Positions 33,233 to 44,155 of a stretch of 64,000 nucleotides of DNA are shown piece by piece (the first letter of the stretch is position 1; each line of letters starts with the position of its first letter). Position numbers and translations under genes: made by a program. This DNA is from Rana temporaria. Its lineage: Eukaryota; Chordata; Amphibia; Anura; Ranidae. Location: contig NC_053490.1 in NCBI RefSeq assembly GCF_905171775.1, forward strand, positions 514,494,695 to 514,558,694. The letters run 5' to 3'. The notes beneath the pieces are model-generated. The model saw nothing but the letters and a program-made list of their open reading frames with translations, had not been told where the DNA came from and ran no database searches.

Positions 33233-33692
33233 TTAAAGTGGTTGTAAACCCTCGGGGAGGAGTTACACCTACAGGTAAGCCTAGATTAAGGCTTACCTGT
33301 AGGTGCTTGCAATATCTCCTAGACCTCCACGGTCTCAGAGATATTTGCAATTTCCCTGAGCGACGCATTTTCTGCGCATGCATCGTCTTGAAAGGGCACG
33401 CTGTGCCGTTTCAAGCCAGGGTCATGACGTTACAGGCAGCTACCGCGCGCATGCGTGGGAGTGACGTCGCGCGACTCCGGCCAGTCACAGAGCCGGCGTT
33501 CGCGGCCCCCGGAAGAAGAGGGGTGAAGATGGATGCTCGCTGTCATGGAGAAAGACAGGGACATCGCGGGCTTCTACTGCAGGTAAGTGTCACATAATGG
33601 GCTACTATGCGATGCATAGTAGCCCATTATGCTTTACCTTTGCAGGGAGACATAGAGGAAGTAACACCCATCAGGGATTACTGCCTCTTTAA
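33233..33692. repeat. TTAA-bounded repeat starting TTAAAGTGGTTGTAAACCC
   Basis: A 460-bp repeat with TTAA at both ends. Hairpins include ACCTACAGGTAAGCC with its complement (33267-33305) and AATGGGCTACTATG with its complement (33597-33630). TTAA flanks are typical of piggyBac or Kolobok-type elements; which one is not decidable here. Confidence 0.55.
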
Positions 33693-33696
33693 GTGG

Positions 33697-34631
33697 TTAA
33701 CCACTTAAGACCCGGACCTTAGGCAGGTAAAGGACCTGGCCAGTTTTTGCGATTCGGCACTGCGTCGCTTTAACTGACAATTGCGCGGTCGTGCGATGTG
33801 GCTCCCAAACAAAATTGGCGTCCTTTTTTTCCCACAAATAGAGCTTTCTTTTGGTGGTATTTGATCACCTCTGCGGTTTTTATTTTTTGCGCTATAAACA
33901 AAAATAGAGCGACAATTTTGAAAACAATTCAATATTTTTTACTTTTTGCTATAATAAATATCCCCCAAAAAGATAAAAAAACTTATTTTTTTCCTCAGTT
34001 TAGGCCGATACGTATTCTTCTACCTATTTTTGGTTAAAAAAATCGCAATAAGCGTTTACCGATTGGTTTGCGCAAAATTTATAGCGTTTACAAAATAGGA
34101 GATAGTTTTATTGCATTTTTATTTTACTACTAATGGCGGCGATCAGCGATTTTTTTCGTGACTGCGACATTATGGCGGACACATCGGACAATTTTGACAC
34201 ATTTTTGGCACCATCGTCATTTTCACAGCAAAAAATGCTATAAAAATGCATTGTTTACTGTGAAAATGACAATGGCAGTTTAGGAGTTAACCACTAGGGG
34301 TCGCTGTAGGGGTTATGTGTGACCTCATATGTGTTTCTAACTGTAGGGGGGGCGGGGCTGGACGTGTGACCTCATTGATCGTGTTTCCCTATATTAGGGA
34401 ACACACGATCAATGAAGATGCCACTGTGAAGAACTGTGTTTACCGATCGCGGGACTCCGGCGGCGATCGGGTCCGCGTGTCCCGCGCCGTGGTCACGGAG
34501 CTTCGGACTGGGTCACGTGCACGAGCTGGCGGCACGCGCGCGACCCCACGGCTGGGCTTAAAGGGCCACGTACATGTACGTGGATGTGCCCAGCCGTGCC
34601 ATTCTGCGTGAAGGGGTCCTCAAGTGGTTAA
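33697..34631 (-). repeat. TTAACCACTT...AAGTGGTTAA repeat (copy 2)
   Basis: Bounded by TTAACCACTT and AAGTGGTTAA, 935 bp. It contains the conserved block GCTTTCTTTTGGTGGTATTT (33843-33862) and near the right end a palindrome CCACGTACATGTACGTGG. It is a reversed partner of the copy at 42883-43878. Non-coding. Confidence 0.75.
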
Positions 34632-35983
34632 AGTAACGCAGTGCCGTATCGCAAAAAGTGCCGTATCGCAAAAAGGGGGGTAAATCTTTTCCAGAGCTGA
34701 AGTGGTTAAGCTAGTGTGCATGGGGCTTTAGAGAGAGAACCAATAAAACACCATCACTGTCCTGCACTACTAAGCACCGACTAAGGCAGCGCTTCATCAT
34801 GATTTTAAGGACGCATGTCTCCTCCCATACTGGGAAGTCACCCTGCTATTGGACAAGGCACAGTTCACTTTAAGGGCCCCTTGGTAACCACATGCACTAA
34901 AGCCGTGTTGATATATGTCACTATATAAACATGCTTTGCATACAAGGATTTACCGATTAGACGTATAATCCCTAAACCCAGTCAGAAGTATTTGCTGTGT
35001 GTCCTGAAGGTCTGATTTTCACCCTAGCTTCTGTCCGCTTCATGAAACCAGATTCAGAGGAAAATTCTCATAATTTTTTTTTTTTTTTTTGCAATTTTTT
35101 TATTTATTTATTTTCAATCCCCTGCCCTGAACTGGATCAGCTAATTGAAGTGAAAGCGGCGCAGGTCGTATCACGTTGACGAATGCTGCCAGCATGTATG
35201 TGTAGCTGCAGACATTCCAGTGACTGCCCCCAAGATACAAGTTGACAGCTGAAATGGAAGCACTCCTTGTATTCTGCAAATGCCTGTTCCATCACCCTCT
35301 CTGCTCTGCGCTCTCCTCTCTGTTGTTTTGACAGCGGCTGCAAAGCTGTACTAACAGATGCCTGTCCCCCCAGCCTTCAGCAGATGAGCAGATGGATCCA
35401 GGATCTATTAACCCTGTCCTGCCAAATCTAAAACAAACATGACACAGATCAAGCCTCAGCTATAATCCTCCATTTTTTTTTTTTTTAATGTGCAGCTATA
35501 AAAAAAAAAAAAAACAAGTCCTGCCCGGCAGCTTAACTGGAAGCAGCCAACGAGCAATCTGCAGCTCTAATTATTCTGAGGAGTTAATTAGGCTGAGATC
35601 AGGCAGCGTGTCCCTTGCATCGGTTTATTTTTAAATGCAGTTTATCCCTGCCCTGGGTGTATGACGAGGGGTGCAGCCGTTGCATTTTTCAGCACCGGCG
35701 TAGGGCATCATAGCAGTATTAACGACCCAGCCTTAGAGTTCTGGCGCTTGGTTCTGAGCCAGAATTTTGTTATTTTTTTTATTGCGGCATTAGGACTATT
35801 TAGAGTAATTTTTCAAGTCCCAGTGTGTTTGTTCTCCATCACTGGTTGGAGCAGACTCAGTGTAAACGCAGAGGGTGTCTTCTCCGTGCTAAAGGGACAC
35901 TGCTACACTGACAACCCTCCCCTCCTCTCTCCTGCTTCCTGTCTCCTTTTAGGGGATTTACAGTTTTCTACTAAGTTTTCTTA
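34632..35983. other. Low-repeat stretch; possible conserved noncoding DNA
   Basis: There is no ORF with recognisable protein content. 35100-35640 is free of the repeat families seen elsewhere and has balanced composition; 35520-35640 contains clustered homeodomain-type TAATTA/TTAATTA cores (for example GAGGAGTTAATTAGGC). Poly-T/A runs lie at 35072-35090 and 35499-35515. Confidence 0.35.
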
Positions 35984-36790
35984 GGCCCCGTACACACCAG
36001 CGGATCTGTCCGATGAAAACGGTCCACGGACCGTTTTCATCGGACATGTCCGCTGCCGGAGAATCCCCGCGGAAAACAAACGCGGTGACGTGTCGCGACT
36101 AGGGTGACCACGTGTCCTGGATTGCCCGGGACAGTCCCGCATTTTGCAGGTCTGTCCCGGGCACCTTCATTCCAGGACAATACAGTGTCCCAGAATGAAA
36201 CTGTCAAAGACACCCCCAAGCCAAACTAATACCCCCAAAAAAGGCCTCCACATCACCGCTTTACTCACTAACAGTACTTGTCCTGGCTGGGAATGCCTGG
36301 AGGAGAACAATCCCACCCCCTGCTTGTGATTGGAGAAATCAAAAATCTCACCTCTTATGTCCAATCACTGTGCTGTGATTTGTTACAGCACAAGCTGATT
36401 TTTGGGAAGGGCGGGTGTCCCTTAATGGTAGTTTGGAAATGTGGTCACCCTAGTCACGACGTGGTCGCGCCGTTGCCGCGACGATGGCGCGGCGACATGC
36501 GCGACCCTGGAAGGTCAATGCTTCCACGCATGCGTCGAATCACTTCAACGCATGCGAGGGATGGCGGCCGATCGGACGTGTCCGGTGAGTCTGTACAGAC
36601 GACCGAACACGTCCGACGGACAGGCTTCCAGCGGACATGTTTCTTAGTATGCTAAGAAACATTTGTCCGCTGAAAAAGTCCGCTCAGCCGGGAATCCGGT
36701 CTGGTCGGCTGTACACACGACCAAACATGTCTGCTGAAACTGGTCAGCGGACCAGTTTCAGCAGACATGTTTGGTCGTGTGTACGAGGCC
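35984..36790. mobile_element. TWA-target MITE, ends GGCCCCGTACACAC, with nested hAT
   Basis: The left end GGCCCCGTACACACC and the right end GTGTGTACGAGGCC are inverted, with an exact TTA duplication (35981-35983 and 36791-36793). Internal palindromes include GAAAACGGTCCACGGACCG. A hAT element (36100-36452) is inserted in it. Relatives lie at 47824-48242, 55315-55557 and 63163-63496. Confidence 0.85.
36100..36452. mobile_element. Non-autonomous hAT, nested
   Basis: Ends TAGGGTGACCACGTG and ATGTGGTCACCCTA; 8-bp flanks GTCGCGAC (36092-36099) and GTCACGAC (36453-36460) differ by one base. 353 bp, non-coding. Confidence 0.85.
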
Positions 36791-37342
36791 TTAGTGATAT
36801 GTTTTGCTTTTATCCCCCCCCCCCTCCTCCATTGCTATATTTTGTACTTTTTTTGGGGGAGCGGGTACCTGGTTTTGACAGGTGCCCGCTCCCACTTTAG
36901 TGTCAGACAGCTGCGGCGATCTACGAGGATATTCAGCCCCCTCCACATTTCCCATGCAGCCTTTTGGGACACACACAGGTCCTTAGAAGACTGCGGGACC
37001 ATTCACAAATAGACATGTGCACACTGAAATATTTTGTTTTGTTATTTTGTTTCGGAATTTCGTTTTTGTTGGAAAGAAACATTTATTTAGTTACTCCCGA
37101 AATTAGTTTTTTATTTATTTTGTTTCGTTAAAAAAATGCATTCGTCCGAAAATCCGAATTAATTAAAGGGGTTGTACAATTTTTTTTTCCTAAATAGCTT
37201 CCTTTACCTTAGTGCAGTCTTCCTTCACTTACCTCATCCTTCCATTTTGCTTTTAAATGTCCTTATTTCTTCTGAGAAATCCTCACTTCCTGTTCTTCTT
37301 CTGTAACTCCACACACGGATTTTCGGACGAATGCATTTTTTT

Positions 37343-38950
37343 TAGGGCTGTGACTGATTAAAATTTTTGTGTTCGATTAATCGTTTTTTTTTTTAAATCG
37401 ATTAATCGACTAATTTCGATTAATTAACGCATATACAGATAGAACTACTTTTAGCTGATCTCCTTGCATTGCAACTCTGCATTAGCCACTGGTAAATGTG
37501 GTGGGGGCAGCATGGGGGCAGATGTGTATATTAAAGCATATGCCCCCATGCTGTAATATACACATCTGCCCCCATGCTGTAATATACACATCTGCCCCCA
37601 TGCTGTAATATACACATCTGCCCCCATGCTGTAATATACACATCTGCCCCCATGCTTTAATATACACATCTGCCTCCCATACTGCAAGAATATACACATC
37701 TGCCCCCATGTGTACATTACAGCATGGGGGCAGATGTGTATATTCTTGCAGTATGGGGTCAGATGTGTACATTACAGCATGGGGTCAGATGTGTACATTA
37801 CAGCATGGGGTCAGATGTGTACATTACAGCATGGGGGCAGATGTGTACATTACAGCATGGGGGCAGATGTGTACATTAAAGCATGGGGGCAGATGTGTAC
37901 ATTACAGCATGGGGGCAGATGTGTACATTACAGCATGGGGGCAGATGTGTATATTCTTGCAGTATGGGGGCAGATGTGTATATTCTTGCAGTATGGGGGC
38001 AGATGTGTATATTAAAGCATCTGCCCCCATGCTGTAATATACACATCTGTCCCCATGCTTTAATATACACATCTGTCTCCCATACTGCAAGAATATACAC
38101 ATCTGCCCCCATGTGTACATTACAGCATGGGGGCAGATGTGTATATTCTTGCAGTATGGGGTCAGATGTGTACATTACAGCATGGGGTCAGATGTGTACA
38201 TTACATCATGGGGGCAGATGTGTACATTACAGCATGGGGGCAGATGTGTATATTCTTGCAGTATGGGGGCAGATGTGTATATTAAAGCATCTGCCCCCAT
38301 GCTGTAATATACACATCTGTCCCCATGCTTTAATATACACATCTGCCTCCCATACTGCAAGAATGTACACATATGCCCCCATGTGTACATTACAGCATGG
38401 GGGCAGATGTGTACATTACAGCATGGGGGCAGATGTGTACATTACAGCATGGGGGCAGATGTGTACATTACAGCATGGGGGCAGATGTGTATATTCTTGC
38501 AGTATGGGGGCAGATGTGTATATTACGGCATCTGCCCCCATGCTGTAATATACACATCTGCCCCCATGCTTTAATATACACATCTGTCCCCATACTCCAG
38601 GAATAATATATACATCTGCCCCATAATGTTACCACACACAGATGGTTGTCCTTTCTTACCTGGCTATCAGGCAGGCAGACCCATCCGCAGAGTAGCTGAT
38701 GGACACACGTGCGCAAGGGAAGAAGATACAAGCAGGCGGGCAGGTGATGATGACGTCAGCGCGCCGCTACTCGGCTGCCGCCGGGTGGACCAAGATGGCC
38801 ACGGCTCCGGAGCTAGGCCGAAGCCGCGGCCTTTCCTATGGGCGAGACCGCGGAGCTCACTCCGCGGATCGTCCTCGATCAAAATAATTTTAATCGACCA
38901 AAGAAATTAACGATTAATCGACCAATTAATCGTTAATTTCCGCAGCCCTA
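37343..38950. mobile_element. Inner hAT carrying inverted minisatellite
   Basis: Ends TAGGGCTGTGACTGATTAAA and TTAATTTCCGCAGCCCTA; exact 8-bp ATTTTTTT duplication (37335-37342 and 38951-38958). Both ends are rich in CGATTAATCG. A related, reversed and degraded copy interrupts the Tc1 element at 53254-54001. The region 38640-38880 is GC-rich, non-repetitive and without supported coding sequence. Confidence 0.88.
37495..38625. repeat. 26-bp minisatellite in alternating orientation
   Basis: Unit CATGGGGGCAGATGTGTA plus CATTACAG. Orientation flips in blocks: reverse 37540-37700, forward 37702-38010, reverse 38020-38110, forward 38112-38290, reverse 38298-38385, forward 38387-38530, reverse 38531-38620. 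Variant units with TATTCTTGCAGTATGG mark the same relative position in each block, so a forward-plus-reverse higher-order unit appears to have been copied. The long ORFs are repeat translations. Confidence 0.95.
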
Positions 38951-38999
38951 ATTTTTTTAACTAAACAAAATAAATAAAAACACATTTCGGGAGTAAAGC

Positions 39000-39333
39000 A
39001 CTCTCTCTGACGCATTAATGTATCTTGGGAAATGCTCCCAAATATCTATGCGATAAAATCAAAGCTTATAACCCCAATCGCGCACTGCGATCCTCCAACC
39101 AAAATCTACTCCAAATCCCTAAAACCAGATACAAGTCCAAAGGAGAAAGAAGATTTGCTGTCCAAGGCCCTCGTCTTTGGAACACGTTACCAACCTCCAT
39201 TCGGTTGGAGGAGAACCACTTGGCCTTTAGGAGAAACATCAAAACCCATCTCTTTTGAGTTCAAAGGAGAAATGGTCAAACAAGCGCCCAGAGGCGATTT
39301 AGTTTGCATGTGCAGCGCTATATTTTTTTTTTA
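39000..39333 (+). pseudogene. LINE reverse-transcriptase C-terminal end (CR1/L2-like)
   Basis: The plus-strand translation at 39025-39258 ends with LRSSNQNLLQIPKTR, RFAVQGPRLWNTLP and FRRNIKTHLF. That order (a short basic lead, F.V.GP.LWN.LP, then a K.HLF ending) is characteristic of the extreme C-terminus of CR1/L2/Rex-type LINE proteins. Only the last 77 residues and the 3' UTR (GCAGCGCTATAT) remain, as is usual for 5'-truncated LINE copies. The frame is open to its stop. The exact clade is uncertain. Confidence 0.7.
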
Positions 39334-39384
39334 ACTCACTTACTCACTCAGTAATGCAAGGCTTTCTCCCTGGTGTGGAGTGTC

Positions 39385-39478
39385 GTGCTCGAAGGATGAG
39401 GTAAGTAAAGGAGGACTGCACTAAGGTAAAGGAAGCTATTTAGGGAAGAAAAATTGTACCTTTACAATAACTTTAAGG
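39385..39478. repeat. Inverted copy of the 37164-37235 repeat end
   Basis: GATGAGGTAAGTAAAGGAGG through GGAAGCTATTTAGGGAAG is the reverse complement of the block at about 37188-37235. The two are probably the opposite ends of one TTAA-type repeat separated by later insertions. Confidence 0.6.
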
Positions 39479-39655
39479 TCGAATCTGTCATTGATTATGC
39501 TTATGGTGTCTGTCGAATGTTCTAAGAAGATTTGACGAAGCAGCTAAACTGTACGATGCGGCAATCGTACATTTCCGGTCGAATGCTCCGCTCACAAGCT
39601 ATAGTAGAATTCTAATGTTGAATGACTAGTAATAATTATATTTATTAATTATTAT

Positions 39656-40682
39656 TGTAGCGCCTGTGTACTTTGAGTCCAGGTGCTATTTTAAATTTAG
39701 AGGGGGGTGAGAGAGTTAATTAACTCTCATCCAAGTGATTTTATTCAAATTGGGCCTCTGTTCTAGCTGGGCTGCACTGTCGGTTCATTCTGTGTTCCTG
39801 AGGTGCTTTTCCACCCCGGGGCGGCAGGTGGCGGCAGTGGAGTTCAGGCTGGAGTGCCTCTTGCCAGCAGCCAATCAGGAGGGGTTTTCCCTTGCGGGGC
39901 ATGCTGGGGGAGGGTAATTCTTGGGCAGACGCCATTAGGCGGGAGTCCAGTGGAGTCCAGTTCTTGTTCCAGGTGTGGCACCCACCTTCAGGGTGACCAC
40001 ACATCACGGGTCCCGGCAATATGGTCTTCCAGGCCGGGGGCCCACATGCTACGTGGAGTTCTTGCTTCCGGGACCATATTGGCCCAGGACAACTGAAGCT
40101 ATGGCTGGGCCCCAGTGACCTACTGGGTTCCCAAGTTCTATGGGGAGATGCCAAGCAAAATTGCTGTTCGGTGAGGAGTCAGCCTGAGGAGAGCCAAGAG
40201 AGGCAGGCAATCCAACAGGGCCTCGACAATTCATGGGGGATCGGGGTAACCGGACACTGAGAGGTTGTATGTCAGCAACCTGTCAGTCAGTGACCCAAAG
40301 CAAGAAAACTACCTGAGGGAGATTCAGGCTCCAATATTACTGAGCAAAATATTACTTCGCTATCTACATTCTAGAGAAGGGCCTGTGGCAGAGGTTCCAC
40401 TCTAAAGTTCTAAAGTGGCGACTAAGTTAAAGTGTCGCTGGAAGCAGGAATGTTTCCTTCTTTGTTAGGCCTGAATCTGCAATTCTCCTCCTCACCCATC
40501 TTTTGCCTATTTACCTCAAGTTTACTGTTTGCCGTGTTGGGCAAGAATAAAAGCACAAGAAAGACACCTGCTGCTTGGACATTCCATCATTGCTGCTCTC
40601 ATCTATCTACCCCTAGACGCTCACAGAGGTAACACGCCATCCCAATCTATAACCAGCGGCTCCTTCGGGGGTGAGCGCTACA
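39656..40682 (+). mobile_element. Solo LTR (about 1.0 kb)
   Basis: It starts TGTAGCGCCTG and ends GAGCGCTACA, the TG...CA ends of a long terminal repeat with a short terminal inverted repeat TGTAGCGC/GCGCTACA. The flanks carry an exact 4-bp duplication TTAT (39652-39655 and 40683-40686). An AATAAA lies at about 40546-40551, with GT/T-rich sequence after it. No internal gag/pol sequence is adjacent, so the internal region was probably lost by LTR-LTR recombination. The family (Gypsy or ERV type) cannot be told from this. Strand is set by the polyadenylation signal. Confidence 0.8.
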
Positions 40683-40745
40683 TTATTACTAGTCAACCAA
40701 CATTAGAATTCTTCTATAGCCTATGGGCGGAGCATTTGACCATAA

Positions 40746-41041
40746 GGCTGGGTTCACACTACTACACTACTTTCATCCTACTTTGCTCTGTGTTCAATGT
40801 TTCCCTATGAGAGCGTCTTGTAGCGCCCTACACAAGTCGGTCCAACTTTGAAAATGCTCCCTGTACTACTTTTGGTCCTACATTGATCCTACTTCAGGCC
40901 CATTGAATATCATTGAAGTCGGACCAAAGTAGTATCCTGTTCATGAAAGTAGGATGGATGTAGGACCAATGTAGGATAAATGTAGGACCAATGTAGCAGA
41001 GCAAAGTAGGATGAAAGTAGTGTAGTAGTGTGAACCCAGCC
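40746..41041. mobile_element. Palindromic MITE, ends GGCTGGGTTCACAC
   Basis: Left GGCTGGGTTCACACTACTAC and right TAGTGTGAACCCAGCC are exact complements for a long stretch; ACTTTCATCCTACTTTGCTC also has its complement near 41008-41030. The flanks are TAA and TTA. It is non-coding. Confidence 0.8.
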
Positions 41042-41228
41042 TTAATGTCGGTTTGTGGCGATCGTATGTTTTTAGCTGCTTCGTCGAATATTCATGTCTC
41101 TATAATGTCGAATCTTTTCTCTCTATGTTGAATAATCTTGGACTAATAGAGTTAGGTTCGGCACATTCGACCGCAGGTTCGATAGACACAGATCGCTATT
41201 GTCACAGTCATGTCAAATCTTCTATCTA

Positions 41229-41751
41229 CCGTATTTGCCGGTGTATAAGGCGACCCCCTAATTTTAAATTTTTTTAAGATTTTTTGCCTGTACTCACTGT
41301 ATAAGGCGACCCCCCTTCCTAGGCTTCCGAAGCTTCATATTTCTTTCTTCTGGAGCCATATTCTTCTTCCTTCTTGCTGGAGCTGGAGCCAATCACGGCA
41401 AGCAATGTATTTTATTAATAAATACAAAGCCTGCTTGGATTGGCAGAGGCTGTAACATCATCAGCCCACGCCTCTCTGACTCTCGAAGGTAATCCGAGCA
41501 GGCTACTGTATGTAGCCTGCTCGGATTGGCAGAGGTTGTTAATCCAATCTGAGCAGGCTCTGTATTCATTTGAATACATAATTTACCGAGGTTGGCTAAG
41601 CGGTATTTACTGTATGTAGTCGAAGCTACATACAGTATTACCGCACATCCAGCAGGCATCCGAGCAGCTGACCCAGCGTATAAGACGACCCCTGCTTTTT
41701 GGCCAGTTTTTTTTACGTGTAAAAGGCAGTCTTATACGCCAGCAAATACAG
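41229..41751. mobile_element. TA-flanked MITE, ends CCGTATTTGCCGG
   Basis: Left CCGTATTTGCCGGTGTATAA and right CTTATACGCCAGCAAATACAG are inverted with TA on each side, as for mariner-type insertion. GTATAAGGCGACC recurs internally. An octad-like block GAGCAGGCT repeats between 41500 and 41560. Confidence 0.6.
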
Positions 41752-41913
41752 TATATCGAACTGTTGTCGCAACAAAATGAAAATAATGCATTTTTTATGT
41801 CGGATCTTTTGGATTTCAGATTCTAAACATTCCCAGAAATTCGGACAAAAATGCATTCGGATGAAAACGAATGCACATGTCTGTTCACAAAGCACAGCGC
41901 ATCTCGGGCTTCA

Positions 41914-42697
41914 GGCCTGGTTCACACCTATGAATTTTTTGGTGCATTTTCAGTTTTGCAGAAACACACTACAGTGCATTTTTTTTTTTTAACAGAAAAG
42001 TTTTTATTTATCTCCAACAGGAGATGTAATGTCATGTATAATTACATACAACAAAAAGCGTTATACAATAACTTGTGTTACAACATGCTTCAAGGCAAAA
42101 AAGTAAAGCAGTACATTACAAACGTTGTTAGTACATCAAATGCTACAAATTACGTCTACAGTGCAAAAATTGGTATGTTCATGAGAGCTTTTCAGTATAC
42201 GATTGCTCCTCTGGAGCCACTGATGTGATTGAATGCGGGGAAATACCAGTCATGTAACACCTGGTGGGGGGGCTGCCCATTTCGAGAGCAGGGGGTCCCC
42301 AGATACAGCGTATCTCGGTCCCCATGCCCGGGGCCGATGTTCGGGCGGGGGGGATCCCGTGGTGACTTTAGTTTCATATCAGGTTTGTGGCTGGTTGAGG
42401 AACCCCCACAGAGTTGGGTGGCCATTAGCTTTTGACCCAGACGCCCCATATTTTTTCAAATTTCTTTGGACATTTACAAAGGGGGGGTGGAGTCCATTGA
42501 TGCCCTCCAATGTCACTATAGTACATTTAACATGGTTTCCTATGGGTACGTTCACATATGTGCATTTTATGGAAAGGCCCAGGGACTTTTTTATGGTTTT
42601 TGTTTTCATAGACTTCAATGGATCAAAAACGTGTATTGAAAAACACAAAATGCACCTGGAATATGCAAAGTGCAACCTGCATTGGTGTGAACCAGGC
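41914..42697. mobile_element. TWA-type MITE, interrupted by a reversed retroposon
   Basis: Ends GGCCTGGTTCACACC and GGTGTGAACCAGGC are inverted. The interruption is about 41981-42525: it opens with poly-T and has A.TGCATTT/AGTACATTT-like flanks, as for a minus-strand retroposed sequence. No recognisable coding domain lies in the interruption. Confidence 0.55.
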
Positions 42698-42882
42698 ATT
42701 ACTGCCGGGTTTCCCTAACCTAAGATGTTGGCACCTGTACCCAAAGCCGACTGAAGAATCGACTCAGGGCGGACATCGCTGGATCCATGGAAAGGTAAGG
42801 TGTCCTTATATTAAACGTCAGCAGCTACAGTATTTGTAGCTGCTGACTGTTATTTATTTTGGGGGGAGGCTGATGTTCCTCT

Positions 42883-43878
42883 TTAAGCACTTAAGGACCG
42901 CCTCCTGCAGATATACGTCGGCAGAATGGCACGGCTGGGCACAAGCACGTACCTGTACGTCCTCTTTAAGTGCCCAGCCGTGGGTCGCGGGCGTGCGCCC
43001 GCGACCCGGTCCGAAGCTCCGTGACCGCGGCCGTGGGACCCACGGACCCGTTTGCCGCCGGAGTCCCGCGATCAGTCCCCGAAGCTGAAGAACGGGGAGA
43101 GCTGTGTGTAAACAGAGCTTCCCCGTTCTTCACAGTGGCAGCTTCATTGATCGTGTGTTCCCTAATATAGGGAAACACGATCAATGATGTCACACGTCCA
43201 GCCCCGCCCCCTACAGTTAGAAAAACATATGAGGTCACACATAACCCCTGCAGCGCCCACTAGTGGTTAACTCCCAAACTGCAATTGTCACTTTCACAAG
43301 TAAACAATGCATTTTTATAGCATTTTTTGCTGTGAAAATGACAATGGTCCCAAAAATGTGTCAAAATTGTCCGATGTGTCCGCCATAATGTCGCAGTCAC
43401 GAAAAAAATTGCTGATCGCCGCCATTAGTAGTAAAAATATTTTTTTTTATAAAAATGCAATAAAACTATCTCCTATTTGGTAAACGCTATAAATTTTGCG
43501 CAAACCAATCAATAAACGCTTATTGCGATATTTTTTTTTACCAAAAATAGGTAGAAAAATACGTATCGGCCTAAACTGAGGGAAAAAATTTTTTTTATAT
43601 ATCTTTTTGGGGGATATTTATTATAGCAAAAAGAAAAAAATATTGAATTTTTTTCAAAATTGTCGCTCTATTTTTGTTTATAGCGCAAAAAATAAAAACC
43701 GCAGAGGTGATAAAATACCACCAAAAGAAAGCTCTATTTGTGGGAAAAAAAGACGCCAATTTTGTTTGGGAGCCACGTCACACGACCCCGCAATTGTCAG
43801 TTAAAGCGACGCAGTGCCGAATCGCAAAAACTGGCCAGGTCCTTTACCTGCATAAAGGTCCGGGTCTTGAGTGGTTAA
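42883..43878 (+). repeat. TTAA-bounded TTAACCACTT-type repeat (copy 3)
   Basis: It runs from TTAAGCACTTAAGGACC to GAGTGGTTAA, the inverse partner of 33697-34631. It carries the conserved block AAATACCACCAAAAGAAAGC at about 43713-43732 (plus strand) and TTGATCGTGTGTTCCC with its complement near 43146-43186. Confidence 0.75.
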
Positions 43879-43892
43879 GGTGATCAACCCAT

Positions 43893-44155
43893 CCCCAACC
43901 AAACCTTTTAGGACACACGCAGGTCCCAGAAGACTGCGGGACCATTCACAAAGTGTAGCACGACTCAGGCCTCACTGCCGGTTTCCCTTACCTAAGATGC
44001 CGGAGCCTGCACCTGAAGCCGATTGAAGAATCGGCTCGTTTGTGGACATCGCTGGATCCCTGGACAGGTAAGTGTCCTTATATTAAAAGTCAGCAGCTAC
44101 AGTATTCCCAGCTGCTGACTTATAATGTTTTTGGCAGGAGACTGGAGCTCCTCTT
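43893..44155. repeat. Undisturbed copy of the 36840-42890 repeat
   Basis: It contains CAGGTCCCAGAAGACTGCGG, then GGTTTCCCTTACCTAAG, then a hairpin AGTCAGCAGCTACAG...CAGCTGCTGACT (about 44088-44120). Useful as the empty-site reference for the nest at 36840-42890. Confidence 0.65.

Larger units (their letters stand above)
37010..41883. mobile_element. Outer hAT, 4.9 kb including nested insertions
   Basis: Left end TAGACATGTGCA, right end TGCACATGTCTG, with exact 8-bp duplication TTCACAAA (37002-37009 and 41884-41891). The subterminal sequence ATGCATTCGTCCGAAAA recurs inverted inside both ends. Much of the interior is later insertions (37343-38950, 39000-39333, 39656-40682, 40746-41041, 41229-41751). 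No transposase remains. Confidence 0.75.
36840..42890. repeat. Interspersed repeat split by a deep nest of insertions
   Basis: The pieces 36840-37009, 41892-41913 and 42698-42890 are collinear with the undisturbed copy at 43893-44155: CAGGTCC.AGAAGACTGCGG, then GGGTTTCCCTAACCTAAG, then a CAGCAGCTACAGTATT hairpin, then CCTCTTTAA. The hAT at 37010 and the MITE at 41914 account for the gaps. Confidence 0.6.

Noticed and set aside
37495..38625. CRISPR-like array of short repeats
   Set aside because: Units are contiguous tandem repeats without unique spacers, orientation flips, and the context is a vertebrate hAT element.
37451..38731. ORFs of up to 221 codons rich in MGADVYITAWGQMC-type repeats
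   Set aside because: Translation of the 26-bp alternating minisatellite; frames exist on both strands.
38626..38910. GC-rich ORFs beside the minisatellite as a gene exon
   Set aside because: No recognisable domain; the segment lies inside a hAT element with exact TSDs, and frames overlap on both strands.
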